A DNA stretch of 64,000 nucleotides from Chamaesiphon sp041738715 (GTDB lineage: Bacteria > Cyanobacteriota > Cyanobacteriia > Cyanobacteriales > Chamaesiphonaceae), in contig JBGSPI010000003.1 of assembly GCA_041738715.1 (NCBI GenBank), positions 18,008 through 82,007 of the forward strand, in the 5' to 3' direction. Numbering within the stretch: position 1 is the stretch's first letter; each line of letters begins with the position of its first letter. The notes under the pieces were generated by a model, which was not told where the DNA came from, made no database searches, and saw only the letters and a list, made by a program, of their open reading frames with translations. Both the position numbers and the translations under genes were made by a program. Positions 19,177 through 27,307 of this stretch are shown in pieces.

Positions 19177-20421
19177 CTAGCCCATCATCACTTGTTGCGT
19201 TGCCATCAACGCAGCTAAACCAATTACCCCCCGCTGGGAACCATGATAATTGGACATACCCAGCCAAATGCGATCTGTACCGCGCTGGTGACGATAGAAG
19301 CGCGGGGAGGCATTGATATATACACAAGCACTATTCACTCCAGCCACAAATCGCTGAGTTTCTAGGTAGGAATCGGTGATGATACAATCAGCGTGACCAC
19401 TACTAGATCGATCGACGATCGCAATCGCTTCATCCACACTTTCAACCAATTTGAAGGCGACAATTTTGCGTAAATATGGTTGATGCCACTCTCCATCTTG
19501 AGCTAACGTCAAGTACTCTCCATAGTTAGCTACCAACTCCCGATCGCCACGTAACTGGAAACCTTTATCCTTTAAACTTTTCCACAGGAGAGTCAACGAA
19601 GCTGATTGTCGATCGGCGCGAATTAATACTTTCTCGATCGCATTCACCGCATCTGGTTCACCCGTATGACTATCACAGATGGTATGCCGAACCAGATCCA
19701 AATCCCCATTTACCCCCCAATACAAATAACAATTGCCGATGGCTGCCGGTAAAATTGGCACAGTCGCCTGTTGGGTCACTTGATGAATCAAGCTGGGTCT
19801 ACCATAGCAAATAGCTAAATTTACCTGTTGCGTGTGGGTTACTAGCTCGTATAACAGGCTCGGAGTAGAATCAATGAGTTGCACAGCATCTGGCGGAAAA
19901 TCGACCTTTTCCAAGCCTGTTCTGAGGGCAGTCGCGATCGCCAGATTGCTATGTTGTGCCTCAGATCCTCCCCGTAAGATCAGACTATTTCCCGTCTTCA
20001 GACTCATGCCTGCGGTAATTGCCCCTAACTCTGGCAGTGCTTCATAGATAAAGGCTACTGTCCCCAATGGTTTTACCCGACAATAACTATGTCGATCGCT
20101 CACCTGGGAACCGAAATCGACACTACCATACATCGGGGCTAGCTCACCGAGCCGCGCCAATAAATCGATATACCGTTGCAGCCGTTCTGGCGTGAGTTTT
20201 AACCATTCCAAGAGTAGATCGGTGATGCCGAGTTCTCTATTTGCCTCTAAATCCAGGGTATTGGCTTCGAGAATATCATGAAAAGCCTCTCGCATCGCTG
20301 CGGCCATCGAACCAATCGCTAGTTCGCGTTGTTTGTTACTCGTGGGTGCGAGATGTTTGGCGGCGCGAACGGACTGCTGCAATACGCTAGTTAGGCTAGG
20401 ACTGACACTCGCATTTTCCAT
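19177..20421 (-). CDS. ProA-like (glutamate-5-semialdehyde dehydrogenase family) protein, catalytic Cys absent
   Basis: A 414-residue protein with clear ProA homology throughout: TNKQRELAIGSMA-like start, PLGTVAFIYEALPELGAITAGMS, ILRGGSEAQHSN and SGHADCIITDSY. ProA reduces gamma-glutamyl phosphate in proline synthesis. However, the segment that in E. coli ends in a catalytic Cys (TCNTVETLL) reads AVNAIEKVL here, so Val259 replaces the Cys. The RGGxxLI segment is changed to YGRPSLI. The annotation as active ProA is therefore doubtful; it may be a divergent paralogue with another function. It is 9 bp downstream of the gene at 20431-20877 and probably in one operon. Confidence 0.8.
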   Translation of the reverse strand: MENASVSPSLTSVLQQSVRAAKHLAPTSNKQRELAIGSMAAAMREAFHDILEANTLDLEANRELGITDLLLEWLKLTPERLQRYIDLLARLGELAPMYGSVDFGSQVSDRHSYCRVKPLGTVAFIYEALPELGAITAGMSLKTGNSLILRGGSEAQHSNLAIATALRTGLEKVDFPPDAVQLIDSTPSLLYELVTHTQQVNLAICYGRPSLIHQVTQQATVPILPAAIGNCYLYWGVNGDLDLVRHTICDSHTGEPDAVNAIEKVLIRADRQSASLTLLWKSLKDKGFQLRGDRELVANYGEYLTLAQDGEWHQPYLRKIVAFKLVESVDEAIAIVDRSSSGHADCIITDSYLETQRFVAGVNSACVYINASPRFYRHQRGTDRIWLGMSNYHGSQRGVIGLAALMATQQVMMG

Positions 20422-20430
20422 ATTGGGTTG

Positions 20431-20877
20431 TTAACCTTGGTTGAATAACCAGAGTGTTGTGACGATCAGGACAATTGTGGCGATCGCGATTGCTAATCCG
20501 AGATTGAAGATCGGACTAGCTGCTGCTAATCTACGATAGAGTGGAGATAGTAGCAAGAGCAAGGCGACTAAACCTAACCCTTGGAGCCAGAAAATCCAAC
20601 CATCCTGTGGGCGCACAAACCCGCCGAAGGTGAGGATTGAAGGGGAACATGGTCTGATAACTTGCCAGCGCGTGGCATTCCAGGTGTATCGTCGTGGATA
20701 GACGTAGTTAGTTGCCAATTCCTCGATCGAGCAACCATCTGATTGCAGGACAAAGATTCTTTGACAGCGGTTGCACCCAAAAGCTTCGGTGAGGACGATC
20801 TGCTGGAGTAGTCCCCGACAACGACATGGGCAGGGGTAATCTTGGTTTAAATAGATTTTTTGCGGGTGGTGTGGCAC
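20431..20877 (-). CDS. hypothetical membrane protein with a Cys cluster
   Basis: A 148-residue protein. The N-terminal half has CPCRCRGLL and, after 16 residues, CNRCQRIF, a likely zinc-binding Cys cluster. The C-terminal half has two hydrophobic helices (WIFWLQGLGLVALLLLLSPL and FNLGLAIAIATIVLIVTTLW). Thus a cytoplasmic zinc module sits on a two-helix membrane anchor. Function is unknown. Its stop is 9 bp before the start of the ProA-like gene, so the two are probably cotranscribed. Confidence 0.6.
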   Translation of the reverse strand: MPHHPQKIYLNQDYPCPCRCRGLLQQIVLTEAFGCNRCQRIFVLQSDGCSIEELATNYVYPRRYTWNATRWQVIRPCSPSILTFGGFVRPQDGWIFWLQGLGLVALLLLLSPLYRRLAAASPIFNLGLAIAIATIVLIVTTLWLFNQG

Positions 20878-20963
20878 AGTAATTAGTTACTCCGACACGA
20901 GGCTTGGCTTTTGCAGATCTGCCGTCATGAGAGAATCGAGGGGACGTTATTCAATCATCATAT

Positions 20964-20994
20964 AAAAGAGTCTCCCAAATTGGGAGACTCTTTT
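20964..20994 (-). terminator. intrinsic terminator after tRNA-Gly
   Basis: A perfect 14-bp stem (AAAAGAGTCTCCCA with TGGGAGACTCTTTT) closed by a three-base loop. On the minus strand it lies 31 bases after the tRNA 3' end and the stem ends in a T run, so it is a good terminator for the tRNA transcript. The stem is symmetric and could also work from the other side. Confidence 0.85.
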
Positions 20995-21025
20995 GACAAT
21001 TTTCTACTATTGACTCTACGCCTAA

Positions 21026-21096
21026 GCGGGAGACGCGATTCGAACGCGCGACATCAACCTTGGCAAGGTTGCGCTCTACCACTGAGCTACACCCGC
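21026..21096 (-). tRNA. tRNA-Gly (GCC anticodon)
   Basis: The minus strand reads GCGGGTGTAGCTCAGTGGTA from the 5' end, then the anticodon arm CAACC-TTGCCAA-GGTTG with anticodon GCC, then T-loop TTCGAAT and 3' end TCTCCCGC. The CCA end is not encoded. The D and T arms fold well. One acceptor position (6, opposite position 66 from the start) is U opposite U. It lies 94 bp downstream of the RDD gene on the same strand and is followed by a strong terminator. Confidence 0.95.
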
Positions 21097-21189
21097 GAGC
21101 AATTGGTATTTTTACTCACATCTATCAATATCGCACGAATATTTGTGATTGTCAATATCTTTTTGAACTTCGATCCCCCGTTCCCTAGC

Positions 21190-21963
21190 CTAAAGCCTAA
21201 ATTGTTGTTGATAAGCGAGGTAAACTGCCTCGATCGTCAAATGTCGATCGAGTGTTGGCGGTCGATCGGCTAATTTGATAATCTCTAATACTCGCTGTGC
21301 TAATCTATCGCTCACTTGAATTTTCGCCGCCGGAGTCAAAGATGGATAGCGATCGAGATAGCGACGAATGGTGGCAAATTCTTCGGGTGTGAGTGCCACA
21401 ATTTGACCAATTTCGAGCAAGCGCGTTGCTAGTGATTGAGCTTCAGGGGATAGGGTAAATTGTTGCTGACTAGCCGTAGCTTGCCCCTCTTGAATCACGA
21501 TCGTGCCAGCAACCAAATCTCCCAGACGTTTCTCTTGGGCTGTGAACACAATCAACAATAAACCCAGAAATAAGATATCGTCGATCGGGCGCAGCAGGGA
21601 TCTCAAAATTGATTGTTGCAAGCCAACATTGCGACCATCATCGCGAATTACCCGAATCTTGGCATACCGCTTCCCCGGAGTTTGTCCCCGCCAGAGGGTT
21701 TCAAACACCACGAAATAGCCAATATACACAACAAATAAAATTAATAACTGGATCGCGAAAAACCAGGGACGAATCGTATCCGACTGCAACCAGGTCACCT
21801 GAATCAGCAGAAATGCCCAAATCACCAGGAGGATCACGAGGATGAAACTCCAAATCAAGTAGTCTACAACTAAAGCCTGAGTGCGACTACCCACACCAGC
21901 CAGGGTAAATTCTAATTCAACACTCTCCGGTGTTTGCGATCGAACTCTCTTCAAAAAGTGCAT
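21190..21963 (-). CDS. RDD family membrane protein
   Basis: A 257-residue protein. The RDD domain spans about residues 15-160: GVGSRTQALVVDYLIWS is followed by hydrophobic segments (FILVILLVIWAFLLI, LLILFVVYIGYFVVF), then TLWRGQTPGKRYAKIRVI and SILRSLLRPIDDILFLGLLL. The Arg and Asp residues that name the family are present. A soluble tail of about 90 residues follows. Some RDD proteins have transport roles; here the role is unknown. It starts 25 bp after the upstream membrane-protein gene, so the two form an operon. Confidence 0.85.
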   Translation of the reverse strand: MHFLKRVRSQTPESVELEFTLAGVGSRTQALVVDYLIWSFILVILLVIWAFLLIQVTWLQSDTIRPWFFAIQLLILFVVYIGYFVVFETLWRGQTPGKRYAKIRVIRDDGRNVGLQQSILRSLLRPIDDILFLGLLLIVFTAQEKRLGDLVAGTIVIQEGQATASQQQFTLSPEAQSLATRLLEIGQIVALTPEEFATIRRYLDRYPSLTPAAKIQVSDRLAQRVLEIIKLADRPPTLDRHLTIEAVYLAYQQQFRL

Positions 21964-21988
21964 GTTTTCCCCAATCCTTCACTAACCC

Positions 21989-22933
21989 CTAAATTATCAA
22001 ATCACGACCTTCCCGTCGATTGCGCAGATCGTAATAGATGACGGATTTGATTGCTTGCCAGAACGGCATAATAAACAACTCACTAATCGCGCCCAGCAAA
22101 ATACCCCCAAGCATCAGGGCAGTGCCGACTGCTTGAGTGGCTGGATTGGGTGAAATAGTCGGACTTGCCATCAATTGTCCGACGAAACTAGGGGCATTAC
22201 CGATGGTACTAATTGGCAGCGTGATCAAAAAAGCAATGAAAATAATTAATTGCAATCTACCCACAGCCACATTGCTCAACTCCCGACTGCGCCGCATACT
22301 GGCACCAGCAGAATTAGTTGACTCGACAGCCATCGGTAACTCAGACACAAACCAATAAGAGTAGTAACGGATTAGTGCCAAGATCAACAAACACAATAAA
22401 CCGATCCCCAGCAGAATAGCCAGAATAACTACGAGTGGCTGTCCACCTAGCTTTAGTGCGGCAATTATCGCCCCAAATATCACCAGTGCAATAATCAATA
22501 CGATATAACCAACAATAAAGACTAGAGACATACATAGTCCCAGCAACCAAGATAGGCGGAGAAATCCCCAGGTACGGGGGACTAATTGTTGAGTTGCTTC
22601 GGCAATAGTTTCCGGCTGATCGATTAATTCTTGATAGGCTAATCGTGAAATCACGGCTCGATCGGTAGAATATCTAGCCAAGCAGTAGATAGCAACGGCG
22701 AGCCAGATTAGCCCCAACGGGATCGCTACCAAGACAGAATTAGTCAATCCAAATAAAATACCACCAATCAACCCCAACACAACTGCCGCTAAAACGATCG
22801 CCAGTCCCCAAGCAGTCGCTCGGAGTGAAACCTGAAAATAACGCTTAAAGTTCGATTTGTATAAGGTTGTGCTGGCACTAACAACATTACCCACAGTTAG
22901 GGTACCAAGTGGATCGGAACTAGTCTTTGCCAT
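21989..22933 (-). CDS. multi-pass membrane protein of unknown function
   Basis: A 314-residue protein with about six long hydrophobic stretches, for example AIVLAAVVLGLIGGILFGL, VAIPLGLIWLAVAIYCLA, IVGYIVLIIALVIFGAIIAAL and VILAILLGIGLLCLLILAL. A polar segment WFVSELPMAVESTNSAGASMRRSREL sits between the last helices, a pattern seen in DUF975-like and GPDP-membrane-domain-like proteins. It precedes the RDD gene with 25 bp between them. Confidence 0.7.
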   Translation of the reverse strand: MAKTSSDPLGTLTVGNVVSASTTLYKSNFKRYFQVSLRATAWGLAIVLAAVVLGLIGGILFGLTNSVLVAIPLGLIWLAVAIYCLARYSTDRAVISRLAYQELIDQPETIAEATQQLVPRTWGFLRLSWLLGLCMSLVFIVGYIVLIIALVIFGAIIAALKLGGQPLVVILAILLGIGLLCLLILALIRYYSYWFVSELPMAVESTNSAGASMRRSRELSNVAVGRLQLIIFIAFLITLPISTIGNAPSFVGQLMASPTISPNPATQAVGTALMLGGILLGAISELFIMPFWQAIKSVIYYDLRNRREGRDLII

Positions 22934-23138
22934 AAAAGTTAATTAGGAGTTAATTAATAATTGAATCAAGAATACATCAAATATGTAGATAGTCTAGACA
23001 TAAACTATAAATTCTGGCACTAAGAAAGACATTCTCGCAAACGTGCGATAACCCATGTTAAGAAGATTGGTTTTCTGCTCACAGTCGTGCCGATCATCGG
23101 TAACAATGAGAATGTTCAACTCTGGAATTGGAGCAGCC

Positions 23139-23654
23139 ATGATTGTTTCTAATTGGCGTAAGGCATTTTTGCCGATCGTATTATCGGTAGTCTTACTATT
23201 CTCAGCTTGTTCAAGTAAAGCACCCTCTCCCTATGCCCAAACGCAGAAAGAGACTTCGGGGAGAAATGCACCCGCAGCAGTCGCCAAAAATGCCGAAGCT
23301 GGTGGTGAATTTAATAAATTCTTTCCCAAAGGTGATGCTACCTATACCAGAGTATTCTCCCAAGAGAAGAAAGGTTTTGCTGAAGCTAAATTGAATAAAG
23401 GTGGAGCCAACGTTGCGGTAATGTCCATTAGTGACACGAGTAGTCTCCCGGCTGCGGCAAAAAAATATGAAAAGAGTACTACAAAGCTCGGTAGCTATCC
23501 CCTCCTAGATGAAGCACCGCTCAAGAGCACTGGAGTATTGGTCAATAATCGGTTTCAGGTCAAAGTAGCTTCCCGTAATCCGTCCTTCACCTCTGCCGAT
23601 CGCAAGGCTTGGTTACAGAAGTTTAACCTAGACGGATTATCCAAACTCAAGTAA
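23139..23654 (+). CDS. lipoprotein of unknown function
   Basis: I choose the ATG at 23139 because it gives a clean lipoprotein signal (MIVSNWRKAFLPIVLSVVLL, then FSAC) and has GGAG just upstream; longer in-frame starts add a tail that does not look like a signal peptide. The protein has 171 residues, with lipid-attachment Cys near residue 25. The mature domain (FNKFFPKGDATYTRVFSQEKKG onwards) resembles small cyanobacterial lipoproteins with no known role. It is 55 bp upstream of the next gene on the same strand. Confidence 0.65.
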   Translation: MIVSNWRKAFLPIVLSVVLLFSACSSKAPSPYAQTQKETSGRNAPAAVAKNAEAGGEFNKFFPKGDATYTRVFSQEKKGFAEAKLNKGGANVAVMSISDTSSLPAAAKKYEKSTTKLGSYPLLDEAPLKSTGVLVNNRFQVKVASRNPSFTSADRKAWLQKFNLDGLSKLK

Positions 23655-23709
23655 ACATAATCTTTCTTAATAGTCGATTAGTAATTGTCATTATCTTCAG
23701 GAGTCATCT

Positions 23710-24597
23710 GTGAGCAAAGCAATTTATGAACTGGTAGACGAGTTACCCACTGGGGGTTTAACCGTCATGTCATTGAATGCACTGGATTTTGTGATTCCAG
23801 GACAATGGCAAAATATCGTTGGATTTAACAATACCATTACGGCTGTGACTGGCACTGACGATCCAGAGTATATTCAAGCGATCGGCGAACGTGCCGTCGC
23901 TTTATATAATGACCGCAACGAAGGCTATCAAACAGCGATGTGGCTCTATAATACTGTAGACGCTGGTTCCAGTGCCCTCGGTGCAGCGGCAATGGCTAAT
24001 AAAATTGGCGAAAGTTTCTCGATGTTGAGCTTTTTGGGCAATATCACGCCCAAGGCGGAAACAGCCCAAACTATCGATTTGAGTGTCAAGTTAGTTGCCG
24101 AAATCGTCGCCTTCTGCCAGATCAATGGTATTCCAGGGGATAGCATCGGTGATTTCTTAGCTGCTCTAGGCGACTACGGCGGCGAATCCTTAATGCGGAT
24201 GACAGCGTTGATTTGTTTCGATGGCTTAATTCCCTTGGGTCCTGATTTTATCGGCATGGTCATGGATAAAATGGGCGGAATGGGTGCGAGTGAGTTGGAA
24301 GGTAATCAAACTTTCAAAGGCATCAAAGACCAAATTCCTGGCGGTGACACAGGCGGAAAACTGGGCTTTATTACCGAGAGTTTCGGCTCGGTGAGCGGCT
24401 GGATGAATAATTTTGTAACAGATCGTGGTTTGTCTCCAGACATGATTGTCGGTAATCTCCGCAACTTTGTGGACATCAGTGATGACAAATTAGATTATCT
24501 GGGCGCATTTCTTGATGTAAGTACCAATTATTATGCACATACTGGCACTCAGACTCTTGCCAGACGCTTGATCGAACGCGCTGCTGCCGAACTGTAA
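23710..24597 (+). CDS. conserved hypothetical protein
   Basis: A 295-residue soluble protein starting at GTG with AGGAG-like sequence 9 bp upstream. It has a helical, moderately hydrophobic composition with Gly-rich patches (GMVMDKMGGMGAS, KDQIPGGDTGGKLGF). No signal peptide or known motif. It looks like a well-kept cyanobacterial protein (low-complexity is limited, codon use matches neighbours), but I cannot assign a function. A strong hairpin follows it. Confidence 0.6.
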   Translation: MSKAIYELVDELPTGGLTVMSLNALDFVIPGQWQNIVGFNNTITAVTGTDDPEYIQAIGERAVALYNDRNEGYQTAMWLYNTVDAGSSALGAAAMANKIGESFSMLSFLGNITPKAETAQTIDLSVKLVAEIVAFCQINGIPGDSIGDFLAALGDYGGESLMRMTALICFDGLIPLGPDFIGMVMDKMGGMGASELEGNQTFKGIKDQIPGGDTGGKLGFITESFGSVSGWMNNFVTDRGLSPDMIVGNLRNFVDISDDKLDYLGAFLDVSTNYYAHTGTQTLARRLIERAAAEL

Positions 24598-24606
24598 GCA
24601 TCTGTT

Positions 24607-24642
24607 GTGTTATCGTTTGTACTTATCTACAAGCGATAACAC
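24607..24642 (+). terminator. hairpin terminator between 23710-24597 and the EVE gene
   Basis: A stem of 15 pairs (GTGTTATCGTTTGTA against TACAAGCGATAACAC, with one T-G pair) and a six-base loop. It begins 9 bp after the stop codon and is followed by CCTATTTTCT. The next start codon is only 10 bp further on. Confidence 0.75.
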
Positions 24643-24651
24643 CTATTTTCT

Positions 24652-25107
24652 ATGAATTACTGGCTGATGAAATCCGAACCCGATGTCTATGGAATCGCCG
24701 ACTTGGAACGCGATCGAGTGACAATTTGGGATGGGGTCAGAAACTATCAAGCCCGAAATTTTCTTAAGTCGATGGCAGTTGGCGATCTGGCTTTTTTTTA
24801 TCACTCAAATACTAACCCACCCGGAATTGTTGGGCTAATGCAAGTAGTCGCTGCACAAGTTGTCGATCCTTCGCAGTTTGATCGTGATAGTGATTATTAT
24901 GACCAAAAATCTACCTTAGAAGCTCCCCGGTGGCAGACAGTCCAAGTAGAATTTATGCATACTTTTAGGCATCAAATTACCCTAGCAAATCTTCGAGAAC
25001 AATTTACCCCTGAAGATTTGTTGGTCGTTAAACAGGGTAATAGATTATCTGTCATGCCGATCCTCGATCGAGTTGCCGAACAACTATTCAGATTGAGTTC
25101 AGATTAA
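24652..25107 (+). CDS. EVE domain protein
   Basis: A 151-residue protein made of one EVE domain: NYWLMKSEPDVYGIADLERD, WDGVRNYQARNFLKSMAVGD, FFYHSN and GIVGLMQVV are the conserved core. EVE domains are PUA-like and bind modified bases in DNA or RNA. Single-domain forms are conserved in many bacteria with an uncertain role. It stands alone. Confidence 0.92.
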   Translation: MNYWLMKSEPDVYGIADLERDRVTIWDGVRNYQARNFLKSMAVGDLAFFYHSNTNPPGIVGLMQVVAAQVVDPSQFDRDSDYYDQKSTLEAPRWQTVQVEFMHTFRHQITLANLREQFTPEDLLVVKQGNRLSVMPILDRVAEQLFRLSSD

Positions 25108-25401
25108 ATAAATTTAACAACACTTGTTGCTGGAAATTTAGCTATTGCAGGGAGTGGCGATCTCAACCAGCTATCCATTAATATTTAGTTTTTTAAGGGA
25201 ATTCTAGTGTTAAACTATATACATAACTTTGAAGATAAAGATATACACAGTTATTTTTTCTGCTAAACCTCTTCAGAGTACCACCCACTTCTGGTGAAGT
25301 TGTTAATCACCCTCTGATGGCGGTATGTAATGTTTTAGAGCCATTTGAGTTAGCCCCACTTGATTCCAGACATCAATAATTTTTTCAGTTGAAATGATCC
25401 T

Positions 25402-27090
25402 ATGGCAAGCTCCGATCCGCTTAAATCATCACAGCTATCCCGGTTTAGTAGCTTATTTAGTAATCTACGCGGCGATTTAACGGGTGGACTCACAGCCGCC
25501 GTCGTGGCACTACCCTTAGCTTTAGCCTTTGCCGTCGCCAGTGGCGTAGAACCAAAAGCTGGGCTTTATACAGCGATTGTGGCGGGCATTGTCGCCGCGA
25601 TTTTTGGCGGTTCCCCTGTCCAGATTACTGGCCCAACCGGAGCAATGGCAGTCGTACTGGTAGGGATTGTCGCTAAGTATGGCATTGAAAAAGTTTGGAT
25701 TGTGGGCGTGATGGCGGGGATCATTCAAATCGCCTTAGGAGTTGCCAAACTCGGACAGCTAGTTAAGTTTATTCCCTATCCAGTCACGGCAGGTTTTACC
25801 AATGGCATTGCCGTAATTATTTTCTGTGGTCAGTTAAATAATTTCTTTGGACTACAACTACCGCGCAGTGAGCATTTTGCCCCAGCACTCTGGCAAACTG
25901 CAACTCATTTAGCCACTGTCAACTGGGCGGCGATTGGATTAGCAACAGTGGTAATTGTCGCCAAACTATTATGGCCGAAGATTAATACAACCATCCCAGG
26001 TTCTTTAGTCGGGTTGGTATTAGCGACGGGAATAGCTAGTTATTTTCATCTAGATGTACCGACAATTGGAGCTATTCCTCAATCTTTGCCGATACCCCAA
26101 GGGATTTCCCACTGGAATAATTTTGGCTTAATTCGGGAACTAATTAACCCAGCATTGGCTTTAGCGGCACTGGGAAGTATTGAATCTTTGCTATCGGCGG
26201 TGGTAGCTGATGGGATGACTGTGAGTGAAAAACACAATAGCGATCGAGAATTAATTGGTCAAGGTTTGGCAAACATCATTGTCCCATTTTTTGGGGGAAT
26301 TCCAGCTACGGGGGCGATCGCTCGGACTGCGGTAAATGTCCGTTCTGGTGGTAAAACTCGCCTGTCTGGGGTAATTCATGGTGTTGCCTTAGCGATCATC
26401 GTCTTAACTTTGGCACCCTTAGCTGCACAGATTCCCCTCGCAGCACTTGCGGGTATTTTGATGGTGGTGAGCATTCGGATGATTGAGTGGGAAGCGATTG
26501 GCTTGCTGATGCGCGCTACCTACTCTGACTTTGCGGTAATGATGCTGACTTGGACAGTGACAATCTTATTTGACTTAGTTTTGGCTGTAGAAGTGGGATT
26601 GATTGCTGCTGGAGTCTTGTTCATCAAACGGATGAGCGAACTAGGTATTGTTAAAATACCTGATACTGAAATATTTCCGCCGGGAATTCCGCTGGAATTA
26701 GGTAAAGAAATTGCCGTTTATCGGGTAGATGGTCCAGTATTTTTTGGGGCAGCAGAAAAGTTTGTCAGTTTTTTGCGAGACCAACCAGAGGTCAAGTATT
26801 TAATTCTCCGATTGCGGTTTGTCCCAAATATGGATACGACGGGGCTAGTTGCTTTGGAGGATATTTATCACGACCTAGAGCGTCATGATTGCCGTTTGTT
26901 GCTGACTGGTTTACAACCTCAAGTTAGACAATTATTAGAGCGTTCGGGATTACTAGATATCATTGGTTTATCAAATTGTTTTGAAACAACCACAGATGCG
27001 ATCTATGCGCTGACACCTTGGATGGAAGCAGGCGTTCAATATCTAAATGATGATTTTAAGCTCAAAGAACTGACAGAATCACAAGAATAA
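25402..27090 (+). CDS. SulP family anion transporter (BicA-like)
   Basis: A 562-residue membrane protein with 10-12 hydrophobic segments followed by a C-terminal STAS domain (from about 440: IAVYRVDGPVFFGAAEKFV, then LILRLRFVPNMDTTGLVAL). The first helices show LRGDLTGGLTAAVVALPLALAFAV, and GPTGAMAVV is the family anion-site region. In cyanobacteria such proteins include the sodium-dependent bicarbonate transporter BicA and sulphate transporters. Family and size fit either; BicA is a plausible but unproved assignment. A 294-bp spacer without obvious features precedes it. Confidence 0.88.
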   Translation: MASSDPLKSSQLSRFSSLFSNLRGDLTGGLTAAVVALPLALAFAVASGVEPKAGLYTAIVAGIVAAIFGGSPVQITGPTGAMAVVLVGIVAKYGIEKVWIVGVMAGIIQIALGVAKLGQLVKFIPYPVTAGFTNGIAVIIFCGQLNNFFGLQLPRSEHFAPALWQTATHLATVNWAAIGLATVVIVAKLLWPKINTTIPGSLVGLVLATGIASYFHLDVPTIGAIPQSLPIPQGISHWNNFGLIRELINPALALAALGSIESLLSAVVADGMTVSEKHNSDRELIGQGLANIIVPFFGGIPATGAIARTAVNVRSGGKTRLSGVIHGVALAIIVLTLAPLAAQIPLAALAGILMVVSIRMIEWEAIGLLMRATYSDFAVMMLTWTVTILFDLVLAVEVGLIAAGVLFIKRMSELGIVKIPDTEIFPPGIPLELGKEIAVYRVDGPVFFGAAEKFVSFLRDQPEVKYLILRLRFVPNMDTTGLVALEDIYHDLERHDCRLLLTGLQPQVRQLLERSGLLDIIGLSNCFETTTDAIYALTPWMEAGVQYLNDDFKLKELTESQE

Positions 27091-27102
27091 AAGATCATTG
27101 AT

Positions 27103-27230
27103 GTGTTACCTTAGCAGATACTCCCTTCCCATCATAAGAGTATAGATCGCAGCACCTTCTTTTTAACCGCAGAGGCGCAGAGGGCGCAGAGTAAGGAATC
27201 TATTGTTTTCAGGCGGGAAGGGAGTAACAC
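27103..27230. repeat. inverted-repeat element in a convergent spacer
   Basis: The spacer between the transporter and the VWA gene carries an 11-bp perfect inverted repeat (ACTCCCTTCCC at 27120-27130 and GGGAAGGGAGT at 27215-27225), with GTGTTAC outside the left arm and AACAC outside the right arm. Inside, at 27164-27191, is a run of CGCAGAGG/CGCAGAGGG units, a sequence type I recall as common in cyanobacterial genomes. It looks like a small mobile element. Confidence 0.6.
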
Positions 27231-27307
27231 ACCCGATCGTACTTACGCCTGAGGACTAAAACTATCAACTAAAGTACTAGTAGCTATGTTTTGAGGCAAG
27301 GTGTGAG

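Noticed and set aside
18813..19316. A 167-codon open frame on the plus strand over khpA and the end of the ProA-like gene
   Set aside because: It lies in another frame of khpA and antisense to the ProA-like gene, shows no domain, and both real genes explain the DNA.
20911..21273. A 120-codon open frame across the tRNA-Gly gene
   Set aside because: It is a translation of the complement of the tRNA, a well-known false ORF type, and overlaps the terminator.
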